Shown piece after piece: positions 48,964 to 56,557 of a DNA stretch of 64,000 nt. This DNA is from Enterovibrio qingdaonensis. GTDB taxonomy: Bacteria; Pseudomonadota; Gammaproteobacteria; Enterobacterales; Vibrionaceae. The number at the start of each line of letters is the position of its first letter. Position 1 is the first letter of the stretch. Made by a program: the position numbers and the translations under genes. The notes under the pieces are model-generated. The model saw only the letters and a program-made list of their open reading frames with translations. It was not told the DNA's origin and ran no database searches. The stretch spans positions 1 to 64,000 of the forward strand of contig NZ_JAJUBB010000011.1 in assembly GCF_028683135.1 (NCBI RefSeq), read 5' to 3'.

Positions 48964-49207
48964 CGTTTCTATCCTGCTTGCTATGCAACGACTTTACAAA
49001 AGAGCCTTGCTTTTCGATGTTACACATCATAGTTCTTGCTCTTAATGAGAGATTGAATAAAAACGACAACTTCTTATATGCACTTAGCTAGCATTAGGTA
49101 ACGATGTCTCACTAAATAGAAATGGGACTGGAACGGTTTGGGGCAAAACGTGTCAGAACAGAGCCGCATTACACGAAATGGAGCAAACTCCATAACCAGC
49201 CCTACCC

Positions 49208-49414
49208 TCACCTTTTAAGCCTTGCACGTAACTCCGCTTCTTTGCGATCTGCACACTTCCAGACTTTGTCTGCGTTAATCGCAAACTGCCCAATCGCTAT
49301 CCAGACCAGAACATAACCCCACGACATCCATTGCAGCCAAACAGGTGCATTCGGGCTAACTAATACGGCCATGACGGAAAAGGCAAGAATGGTACTAACG
49401 ACGGTAAATAGCAT
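49208..49414 (-). CDS. Small two-helix membrane protein
   Basis: This 68-residue protein has two hydrophobic helices (about 3-22 and 28-47) and a basic, Arg/Lys-rich cytoplasmic tail (ADRKEAELRARLKR). I do not recognise the family. Codon pattern and the clear membrane topology support a real gene, but there is no functional clue. The stretches on either side (48964-49207, 49415-49543) contain no other gene I can support. Confidence 0.6.
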   Translation of the reverse strand: MLFTVVSTILAFSVMAVLVSPNAPVWLQWMSWGYVLVWIAIGQFAINADKVWKCADRKEAELRARLKR

Positions 49415-49543
49415 GTGGTTAACCTATATTTGAAGCTGACACCTCCAGCATACACGGGGCTTAGGATTTCCAAACTTTTCAGAGAAGTCTATTAACTACA
49501 GCGATTTAATAGAGTCATCAAAGGGTGCGCTCGTCCAATAGTC

Positions 49544-49577
49544 ACAAAAATAGCACCTGCCTCGGTGCTATTTTTGT
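49544..49577 (-). terminator. Terminator after the AraC/GyrI gene
   Basis: ACAAAAATAGCACC / GGTGCTATTTTTGT stem, strong on the minus strand and symmetrical enough to act on both. Confidence 0.85.
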
Positions 49578-49603
49578 CTGTCAGATTTGAGCGTTAGCGA
49601 AAG

Positions 49604-50452
49604 CTAAACGATGGGAATGTATATTTCGGTTCTGAGGTTTTCTGGCTTGGTTCTTCGTGGGTCGCGATTGAGATAGATATCAAAGCACGGAACATCCCTG
49701 AGTTGATAACCACTGTTCGGTAGCCACTCTTTGAAAATGTAGGTGTAGGTAGCGGCAAAGTTTTCGTGCGCACCTTTATGGAGAAACTTGGCGTACTTCC
49801 CGCCTGAAATGACCTGCTTTCGTACGTCTACATCGCTTGATACATCAGTGTCGATATCCAGACAGGCATCGTAGCGAATGCGTTCAGGGTCTGTCATATC
49901 TGGGTCGTCGTAAGATACGCCAAACAGTCTGACCTCTTTATTCATCAGCCTGTTCTTGTACGCAAATCCCATGAGTTTCCCCCACGCTTCGGAGGCGGCA
50001 CTTGAATACTCGCCGCTTCCTCGGGCACTTATCACGGGTACATCGTTTAGTTCAACAATTTCTGGCGTCATGATTTCTATCCTTTCCGGTAATGGGCAAT
50101 CCATCGGTCGATTGATTGAAATCATTTGTTTTCGGACGTCACTCGGACTCATCAAAAACTGTTTACGGAACGCTTTGTTAAACGAGGCTTGGTTTTCGTA
50201 TCCGCACTTATACGCAATGTCTGAAATACTATCGCGGGTAAACTGAAGGTGCTTCACTGCTCGCTCAAGCAGTAGGCGTTTACGAAATGCGTAAACACTT
50301 TCTCCTGCATAGGCTTGAAAAAGTCGATGAAAATGGAACCTCGAATAAAAGGCAATTTCCGCCATCTGATTGCAGTCGATGTCTTCATCCAAGTTACGCT
50401 CGATAAAATGCAGCACGTGCTTCATTCTCTCGGCATTCAGATCATTACTCAT
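49604..50452 (-). CDS. AraC-family regulator with GyrI-like effector domain
   Basis: This 282-residue protein has an N-terminal AraC DNA-binding domain (about 5-105; FYSRFHFHRLFQAYAGESV and NQASFNKAFRKQFLMSPSDV). A C-terminal GyrI/SbmC-like small-molecule domain follows (about 125-282), with the end motif FDIYLNRDPRRTKPENLRTEIYIPI. This is the Rob-like layout, often linked to drug or toxin responses. It is monocistronic. Confidence 0.9.
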   Translation of the reverse strand: MSNDLNAERMKHVLHFIERNLDEDIDCNQMAEIAFYSRFHFHRLFQAYAGESVYAFRKRLLLERAVKHLQFTRDSISDIAYKCGYENQASFNKAFRKQFLMSPSDVRKQMISINRPMDCPLPERIEIMTPEIVELNDVPVISARGSGEYSSAASEAWGKLMGFAYKNRLMNKEVRLFGVSYDDPDMTDPERIRYDACLDIDTDVSSDVDVRKQVISGGKYAKFLHKGAHENFAATYTYIFKEWLPNSGYQLRDVPCFDIYLNRDPRRTKPENLRTEIYIPIV

Positions 50453-50643
50453 TGTTTGTCCTTCACAAATGATTCAGTAACGATCCTATCGAGGTCGCTT
50501 AGTCATTACTTTTCCAAAGTTGCTAATCATCTCGCGCTCAAAACCCTTTCGGGCCAAAAAGATCAATGAGTAACACTCTACACGCTAGGGCTGTTAAAGA
50601 AACCGATCAGATAAAAAATCGATAATCGTGATGCGTTTTAGGC

Positions 50644-50949
50644 TCAGCTTGCAGTCCCAGTTTTTACGGTTCTCTTCAGGGTCGTCATGAACGTTTTAAA
50701 GTGCGGCATGAAATCTGAAAACAGCGGATGCTTACGGTTGTGCATCATCACCGGCCCCAGCAAACGCAGCGCGACACCGACTCTCGTTGCAGTTTCCGCT
50801 TCTAAACCACTTCCCTGCTTGAGCTTTTCAACAATCTTGAACACGTTTTCACGGTCTTGATAGTCAAATTGCAGTCTCTCGCCCTGTTCAACGCCGACTT
50901 CCTCAATCGTAATGCGATACTGCTTTTCTCTTTGAATCTTCGGGATCAT
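50644..50949 (-). CDS. DUF3861 protein
   Basis: This 101-residue cytoplasmic protein matches DUF3861 in length and in the conserved segments KQYRITIEEV, HDRENVFKI-like FDYQDRENVFKIV and LGPVMMHNRKHPLF. Its function is unknown. It is divergent from a MarR gene, and the gap between them holds a long inverted repeat, so it is a probable target of that regulator. Confidence 0.8.
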   Translation of the reverse strand: MIPKIQREKQYRITIEEVGVEQGERLQFDYQDRENVFKIVEKLKQGSGLEAETATRVGVALRLLGPVMMHNRKHPLFSDFMPHFKTFMTTLKRTVKTGTAS

Positions 50950-51044
50950 AGGGTTTACCTCATTGATATTTGGGTTCAGCTATTGCAAGTAAATTCAACC
51001 CAACGACAGGCTCATCTTTCAGGCTTGCAACCGCCTCCAATTAA

Positions 51045-51086
51045 GTTGACAATATCAACTATAATTATTTAGTTGATGTTGTCAAC
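51045..51086. promoter_or_regulatory. Long inverted repeat, probable MarR operator
   Basis: The 16-bp arms GTTGACAATATCAACT (51045-51060) and AGTTGATGTTGTCAAC (51071-51086) are complementary with one mismatch, around a 10-nt AT-rich centre. Each arm is itself nearly palindromic, suggesting two dimers. It lies between the DUF3861 gene and the MarR gene. Confidence 0.72.
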
Positions 51087-51110
51087 CATATTCCGAAAGG
51101 GTCATCGTAT

Positions 51111-51539
51111 ATGTCTGCCACTAAAGCACCAGACACACTGTTCAAATTGGTTCATAGCTTGAAGCGTAACGTCCAAGAAAGTATTGAGAATTTGGATTTG
51201 GGCATCGCCCCGATGAACGTGCGAGTGTTGAAGATCATTGCGCACAAACCACACTGTACCGCCATAGATATTGCAAACGCCTTAGACAGAGATAAGGCGC
51301 AAGTTACCCGCCTTCTGAGCACATTGATAAACGCAGACTTGGTTGCGAAGGAACCTAACCCTGTAGACAAACGCAGCCAGTGTTTGCGGGTTACGGAAGG
51401 TGGTCAGGCAATTCTCGGTAAGATCTCTGGCATCGATAAAAAGATGTGGCAGCAGATGACCAGCGATGTTTCAGAGGAAGAAATGAAGGTGTTCCAAAAT
51501 GTACTGGAGAAGATGGTGACTAACTTAACGGCAAAGTGA
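51111..51539 (+). CDS. MarR-family regulator
   Basis: This 142-residue winged-helix regulator has the recognition region TAIDIANALDRDKAQVTRLLS and the wing NPVDKRSQCLRVTEGG. It starts 24 bp after the inverted repeat at 51045-51086 and is divergent from the DUF3861 gene, implying autoregulation and control of that gene. The ligand is unknown. Confidence 0.88.
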   Translation: MSATKAPDTLFKLVHSLKRNVQESIENLDLGIAPMNVRVLKIIAHKPHCTAIDIANALDRDKAQVTRLLSTLINADLVAKEPNPVDKRSQCLRVTEGGQAILGKISGIDKKMWQQMTSDVSEEEMKVFQNVLEKMVTNLTAK

Positions 51540-51585
51540 AACCCAATGGCAGATTGTGCTCAAATAGGTATTTGAGCACATCAAA

Positions 51586-52530
51586 TTAGCCTTGATAAAG
51601 CAATTCAAACTCAGGGATGTTCTTCTCCCATATTGGCGTTTCTTCTCCGACAACCGCTTTCAATGTGTCGATAAAAAGCTTGGTTTTTATTGGCGCATCT
51701 CTGTGAGGGTAAACAGCGTAAAACGTGCCGAAATCTTCAAGCTCAAGGTGCGTCATGATTGGCACCAGCTTTCCTTCTAAAATTTCGTTTTGGATCATTT
51801 GAGCTGTTACAACGCCCAAGGTGTTACCAGCAACGACACTTTTCACTACCATTTCCACATCATTAACCTTATAACTGCCATTCAGTTGGAAATGCTGTCG
51901 CTGCCCTTCTGCATCTCGGTACCCAAACTTGTCAATCATCAACCCCGGTCCGGTATAAATCGTCGCGGGTAGCGATTCCAATTGCGCTAGCGTTGTCACC
52001 TCGCCATGTTTTTCAATAAACGACGGTGTCGCAACAATCAGCACGCGGCTTCGCGCAATCTTTCTCGTTATCAAACTAGAGTTCTTTGGCTTCCCAATGC
52101 GAAAACCAATGTCGAACCCTTCTTTCACCATATCCACGACACGATCTTCAAGCCGCAGTTCAAAATCGACCTCAGGGTAGGATTGTTGAAAAACAGAAAT
52201 TGCGTCCTGAACGTATTGCCGCCCGAACATTGAAGAGCTTGTGATGCGAAGAAGCCCGCGAGGTTCAGCATGGTAGTTTTGCGCCAATCGTTCCGTTTCA
52301 TTCAGAAGTGAGCGAAGCTGTCGCGCTTGATTCACCATTTCATTGCCCGCTGCCGTTAATGACAAGGAGCGTGTCGTTCGGTTCAACAGACGAACCCCTA
52401 GCTCATCTTCTAGCCGCGAAATGTGTTTTGAAATCACAGAGCGATCGACATTTTTCTGCTCTGACACTTTGGTAAAGGAGCCCAGCTCAACCACTTCTAA
52501 CAGCAGGAGAAGACGACTAGGAAAATCCAT
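51586..52530 (-). CDS. LysR-family regulator
   Basis: This 314-residue protein has an N-terminal winged helix (MDFPSRLLLLLEVVELGSFT, VDRSVISKHISRLEDELG) and an LTTR effector domain of the CrgA-like group. The start at 52530 has a GGGTG site; a start at 52560 is possible. It is divergent from the enoyl-CoA hydratase-family gene and probably regulates it from 52531-52659. Confidence 0.88.
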   Translation of the reverse strand: MDFPSRLLLLLEVVELGSFTKVSEQKNVDRSVISKHISRLEDELGVRLLNRTTRSLSLTAAGNEMVNQARQLRSLLNETERLAQNYHAEPRGLLRITSSSMFGRQYVQDAISVFQQSYPEVDFELRLEDRVVDMVKEGFDIGFRIGKPKNSSLITRKIARSRVLIVATPSFIEKHGEVTTLAQLESLPATIYTGPGLMIDKFGYRDAEGQRQHFQLNGSYKVNDVEMVVKSVVAGNTLGVVTAQMIQNEILEGKLVPIMTHLELEDFGTFYAVYPHRDAPIKTKLFIDTLKAVVGEETPIWEKNIPEFELLYQG

Positions 52531-52659
52531 AAACACCCTTTGTTGCCATTTGAGCACCAATGTGATGCCAATATGATTATTTTTCTTACCCTATCACAGT
52601 TTTAAAGTAGCTACATGAAACGCAAACGCGCTTCTCCCTAACATTCAGAGGAAATGGCT

Positions 52660-53472
52660 ATGACAAAGCTCAACATCAAAAAGAACAATGGCATTGCAAC
52701 CGTCACTATCAACAACGCACCAGTGAATGTGTTGACCATCGATCTGATTAATGAAATCAATGCATTTGTGTTATCACTGGAAGATGACCGCGACACGAAA
52801 GTGGTGGTATTCAAATCTGCGCACGAATCGTTCTTCCTCGCACATTTGGACTTGAACGTAATTAATGGCACGCAAGGCGGTCAATCTGCCTCTATCGAAT
52901 TCAATCACATGATTGCGAACATCAAAGCGATGAAACAAGTCTCTATCGCCGTGGTTGATGGCGTGGCACGTGGCGGCGGTAATGAGTTTGTGATGGCATG
53001 TGACCTGGCGTATGGCACAGAAAATGCGGCGTTTGCTCAACCTGAAATTCACGTGAATATTCCAACAGGTGGACAAGGAGCAGTCCAATTTGCACGCAGA
53101 ATGGGTAAAAACAAAGCGCTTCAGGCATTGCTGCTTGGCAATGACTTTACGGCTCAAGAAGCGGAAGCACGCAATATCATTACTCAGTTCGTGCCAAAAG
53201 CTGAAATGGATACGTTTCTGGAAACCGTATTAACGGTTATCGCATCGCTCGAAGTCCGTGACATTGTGATGTACAAAGACATCATTCATACCTCGATTGT
53301 CGATGAAGATGCAGGTGCAGAACTGGAATTGCGTTACTTCTTGGAACGCGCCAAAGAACAAAAAACGGCGAACATCATCGCTGCGTTTTTGAAACACGGC
53401 GGCCAAACAGAGCGTGAGGCGAAAGACATTCAGGGTATTTTTGTTGATACAGCAACTGAATTGTCTGAATAG
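52660..53472 (+). CDS. Enoyl-CoA hydratase/isomerase-family protein
   Basis: This 270-residue crotonase-fold protein has the expected oxyanion-hole regions (SFFLAHLDLN and GVARGGGNEFVMACDLAYG). One catalytic glutamate may be Glu in AQPEIHVN, but the second position, usually Glu, is IPTGGQGA, so the activity may differ from hydration. The start at 52660 is spaced properly from AGAGGA; ATG 52654 is too close. It is a single gene facing a LysR regulator; the substrate is unknown. Confidence 0.85.
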   Translation: MTKLNIKKNNGIATVTINNAPVNVLTIDLINEINAFVLSLEDDRDTKVVVFKSAHESFFLAHLDLNVINGTQGGQSASIEFNHMIANIKAMKQVSIAVVDGVARGGGNEFVMACDLAYGTENAAFAQPEIHVNIPTGGQGAVQFARRMGKNKALQALLLGNDFTAQEAEARNIITQFVPKAEMDTFLETVLTVIASLEVRDIVMYKDIIHTSIVDEDAGAELELRYFLERAKEQKTANIIAAFLKHGGQTEREAKDIQGIFVDTATELSE

Positions 53473-53560
53473 CAGTAACAGACCACCCTCCTAGCCTGCG
53501 TGGGAGGGTGCATCATTTGAGCAAGGGTTGATTAGCTTTGTGTGTTTACGTGACGTTAGA

Positions 53561-54055
53561 TTACGCCTTCACTTGCTTTGAATCCTGAGCATCCACATCT
53601 TCTGATGAGTTCGATTTATTGTGAAGCCAAAGTCCTGTCGCTTTCATCAAGTAACCAAACACGCCACCAAGTAGCAAAGACGGCACGACAAGTTGCCAAT
53701 CGCCACCCGCTGCGAATGTCGCACAGCAACCGATAAAGGTGCCCGGAATATACCCCAGCCAGGCTTGTTTCGCTTGAATGCACATAAGGAAAGCAACAAT
53801 AGCCGTGATCACGTAACCTAAAATCTCTAACCCTGCAAAGGTCGAGCTTTCAATAATCACCATCGCCCAGAATACGCCAGTCATGTTGGTCAATAGGCTA
53901 CCTGCTAGTCCTTTTACGCCACCCGTTGGCGATGCAAAGTAGCTGGTGCAGCCCAAGAAGCCGGCCCATGACAATAAGCCGAAAGAGATGGCAATCCACC
54001 CCCATAGACCTGACAAAATACCGGTTGTTAACGAAATCGCGACCAATGTACTCAT
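53561..54055 (-). CDS. DUF1097 inner-membrane protein
   Basis: This 164-residue protein has about five membrane helices and the DUF1097 pattern (GLLSWAGFLGCTSYFASPTGG, GYIPGTFIGCCATFAAGGDW). Its function is unknown; E. coli YcdZ-type homologues exist. The start ATG 54055 is chosen over a GTG at 54106 because the extra 17 residues are polar and unlike the family. A soluble acidic tail (NSSEDVDAQDSKQ) follows the last helix. Confidence 0.78.
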   Translation of the reverse strand: MSTLVAISLTTGILSGLWGWIAISFGLLSWAGFLGCTSYFASPTGGVKGLAGSLLTNMTGVFWAMVIIESSTFAGLEILGYVITAIVAFLMCIQAKQAWLGYIPGTFIGCCATFAAGGDWQLVVPSLLLGGVFGYLMKATGLWLHNKSNSSEDVDAQDSKQVKA

Positions 54056-54276
54056 ACTATTTCTAAAGCCTGACTGCGAACTCTTCGCAACTGGTTTTAG
54101 CCTCACTCAAAATCAAGTAGGCATACTATGAGAGAATAGCATTTATTAAGATGATCATGATCACACTAACAATGTATGGTAATGATTCAATGCAACAGAT
54201 TAGTGATGTTAATCACCATTCATGCGGTCTTTTGTTAACGTCATGTTGGTCACATACCCTGTGAGCATGGGTGTTA

Positions 54277-54765
54277 TTACGCAGGTTGTTCGCTGCGTAC
54301 TTTCTTACTTTTCTTTAGCGATAAGCCGTCGCGAATATTTAGGCTAATCATAGTGAGGTTCACCGCACCGCCCACCAGCTCCAAAGCTTGTACAGACCAG
54401 AAGAAGGCATCAAATTCACCGGCTTCGGATTTGAAATACAAGTAAACGGCAGCAGGTACCATCACGAGCAAACCCGTCATCGACGCTATTCTCATGCGCA
54501 ACTGTTTCGCGCCAATAACGCCTTTCCCTTTGTTTGGATATAACTTTTTACCCGTTGCACCCGTTATCATCATGAACATCATCATGACAGGTAAAAGCGA
54601 TGCGATGACCGCTTTGACGGTCGTCACTTGATCGACGGTTCCAAACAATTTGGCAATCACCGTTGAGCTAAAAAAGCTGATAATGGTCAGCAACGCTAAT
54701 GCGCCCGCACCACGGTGAATATTCACCAATACTTGTCGTTTCACTGGGCTATCCTCTATTACCAT
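54277..54765 (-). CDS. Small membrane protein coupled to cytochrome c'
   Basis: This 162-residue protein has four predicted membrane helices (about 20-40, 47-68, 90-112 and 118-140) and basic ends. I do not recognise a named family, although PepSY/cytochrome-b561-like and DUF-type membrane partners are possible. A histidine near the first helix (NIHRGAGALALL) could bind haem. It overlaps the cytochrome c' gene by 7 bp, so the products probably work together. GTG 54744 after GAGGATAGCCCA is an alternative start. Confidence 0.7.
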   Translation of the reverse strand: MVIEDSPVKRQVLVNIHRGAGALALLTIISFFSSTVIAKLFGTVDQVTTVKAVIASLLPVMMMFMMITGATGKKLYPNKGKGVIGAKQLRMRIASMTGLLVMVPAAVYLYFKSEAGEFDAFFWSVQALELVGGAVNLTMISLNIRDGLSLKKSKKVRSEQPA

Positions 54766-55214
54766 TTCGCTTTAAAGCTACGGTGACAACTCTTGCAGCT
54801 ACGGTCGGCACTTTTTATCGCCGATGTTAATGCCTTAGGATCTTGCTCATTGGCGGCAATCACCATGGCTTCATAATTTTGCTCAAGTGAATGAAGGCCA
54901 GATTCAAACTTGTCCCACTTACTCCACACTGAGGCTTTGCTTTTGCTCCCTTCCACGCTGCCTTCCGGGAACATAGTGGGTAACTCCACCATAATCTTTG
55001 CGTTTTCTAACGCCAGCGTTTTGATTTTCTCCCAGTCACTGTCGCGACCATCTTCAAGTTTTTTCATGGTTCTAAGGTTGTCTGCCATCGACAAGAATGC
55101 ACTCTGACGCACTTCAACCTGCGATGAGAAATCCGTCGCGTTAGCACTGCCAATTAACAGAGACGCCACAACACCTAGTGACATAAAAGATAGGTTTTTC
55201 ATCGTGATATTCAT
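54759..55214 (-). CDS. Cytochrome c' (periplasmic monohaem)
   Basis: This 151-residue protein has a signal peptide (about 1-26, ending GSANA), a four-helix-bundle core and a C-terminal haem-attachment motif CKSCH (SCKSCHRSFKAKW). A C-terminal CxxCH is diagnostic of cytochrome c'. These proteins bind nitric oxide and protect against nitrosative stress or carry electrons. It is transcribed divergently from a cytochrome b561 gene. Confidence 0.88.
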   Translation of the reverse strand: MNITMKNLSFMSLGVVASLLIGSANATDFSSQVEVRQSAFLSMADNLRTMKKLEDGRDSDWEKIKTLALENAKIMVELPTMFPEGSVEGSKSKASVWSKWDKFESGLHSLEQNYEAMVIAANEQDPKALTSAIKSADRSCKSCHRSFKAKW

Positions 55215-55359
55215 TCTGCTATCGGTCTCATCTGGAAATATTCTGTTTCATCTTTGTTATGAATTAGGGTGGAGTCACGTCTGTATTCATGCTTTCATAT
55301 TGCTCACATTCCGCTCAGCAACCTGACGTTGCTCTCTCCCCCGCTTCCTGTTGAGATAC

Positions 55360-55405
55360 AATTTACACAACAACTATTGCCTACGCAACAATTGCAATGT
55401 AAATT
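55360..55405. promoter_or_regulatory. Dyad between cytochrome c' and b561 genes, candidate MarR site
   Basis: Outer arms AATTTACA (55360-55367) and TGTAAATT (55398-55405) enclose an inner TTGC-N4-GCAA (55377-55388). It lies about 30 bp before the b561 start in the divergent gap. Assignment to the downstream MarR is inference. Confidence 0.4.
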
Positions 55406-55437
55406 AACGTCAATGCATTTTTAGTAGAGAAAGCGTG

Positions 55438-56055
55438 ATGAAGATTTGGGATCTCCCTACCCGCGTATATCACTGGCTACAAGCCGCCCTTTTTACGTTA
55501 TTAGCGATAAGCGGATTTAGTGGAAACGGCCCGCATGAATTGTTCGGCATCGGGCTTGCGTGTCTTGTTGTCTGGCGAATCACATGGGGCATCGCGGGCA
55601 GCGAAACGAGCCGATTTAAACAATTCGTTCGCTCACCCAGCACGGTTATTCGCTACCTAAAAGGGGAACATGCTCATCATGGTGTCGGTCACAACCCCGC
55701 CGGCGGTTGGATGGTAACCTTGATGCTCAGCCTACTCGTTGCTCAGTGTTTTATTGGCATGTCTCTGGCGGGCTTTTTCGACCCACTTCTTCACGATGAC
55801 AGCATCCTCTACGACATCGACTTGCTGGTTTCACTTCACATTTTGCTTGCCTACGCGCTGGTTGCTAGCGTCGTTTTCCATGTAGCAGCTATCGTGATTT
55901 ACAAAATGAAAGGGAAACCCTTGGTAAAAGCGATGGTTACCGGAAAGCAGGCATCATTGATCGATAGCGCGGGTATCATTTTCAGATCAAATATTCGTGC
56001 TGTTATACTGTTGGGCATTGTCGGCGGCGCAATGCGCGTGCTGCTGAACCTATAA
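55438..56055 (+). CDS. Cytochrome b561-like membrane protein
   Basis: The protein starts MMKIWDLPTRVYHWLQAALF or one residue later and is about 205 residues long. It has four to five helices and several conserved histidines (VYHWLQ, GVGHNPAGGW, SLHILLAYAL, FHVAAIVIYKMKG) able to bind two b haems. Such proteins donate electrons from quinol to periplasmic partners, here plausibly the divergent cytochrome c'. A MarR gene follows after 11 bp, so the two form an operon. Confidence 0.87.
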   Translation: MKIWDLPTRVYHWLQAALFTLLAISGFSGNGPHELFGIGLACLVVWRITWGIAGSETSRFKQFVRSPSTVIRYLKGEHAHHGVGHNPAGGWMVTLMLSLLVAQCFIGMSLAGFFDPLLHDDSILYDIDLLVSLHILLAYALVASVVFHVAAIVIYKMKGKPLVKAMVTGKQASLIDSAGIIFRSNIRAVILLGIVGGAMRVLLNL

Positions 56056-56066
56056 GCAAAAAGAGA

Positions 56067-56504
56067 ATGACAGTGAGCGAATTTGATCGCCAAACTAGCT
56101 TTGGCTGGCTAATTAACGTGGTGGCAGGTCAGGCAGAAAAACATTTGGATGCCGAGCTGAAAAAACACGGTTTGACCGTCGCACTTTGGCCCACAATGAT
56201 GTGCCTTTGGGAAGAAGAAGGCGTTACGCAACGCCAGATTGCGCAAAAAGCCAAAGTCGAAAGCTCGACAACGACCCGCACGCTCGACAAACTCGAAAAA
56301 CTCGAATTGGTTGAGCGTCGCGCCGACCCAGACAGTCGCCGCAACTACCGCATTTTCCTGACGCAGAAAGGCAAAGACTTGCAACCTCACGTTGCTCATT
56401 TGCCTGTCGACATTAACGCCGTACTGTTAGCATCATTGGATGACAGCGAACAAGCGCAGTTGGTCGGGCTACTGCAAAAAGTGGTTCACACCATCGAATA
56501 TTGA
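56067..56504 (+). CDS. MarR-family regulator of the cytochrome locus
   Basis: This 145-residue winged-helix protein has the recognition segment TQRQIAQKAKVESSTTTRTLDKLE and the wing ERRADPDSRRNYRIFLT. It is co-transcribed with the b561 gene. Cysteine at position 46 (MMCLWEEEG) could allow redox sensing. The dyad at 55360-55405 is its likely site. Confidence 0.87.
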   Translation: MTVSEFDRQTSFGWLINVVAGQAEKHLDAELKKHGLTVALWPTMMCLWEEEGVTQRQIAQKAKVESSTTTRTLDKLEKLELVERRADPDSRRNYRIFLTQKGKDLQPHVAHLPVDINAVLLASLDDSEQAQLVGLLQKVVHTIEY

Positions 56505-56518
56505 AAATCGTCGATATC

Positions 56519-56547
56519 AAAAAAAAGCACCTTAGGGTGCTTTTTTC
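56519..56547. terminator. Bidirectional terminator between MarR and the MORN operon
   Basis: AAAAAAGCACC / GGGTGCTTTTTT stem serving both convergent transcripts. Confidence 0.88.
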
Positions 56548-56557
56548 GTGTTAGGCA

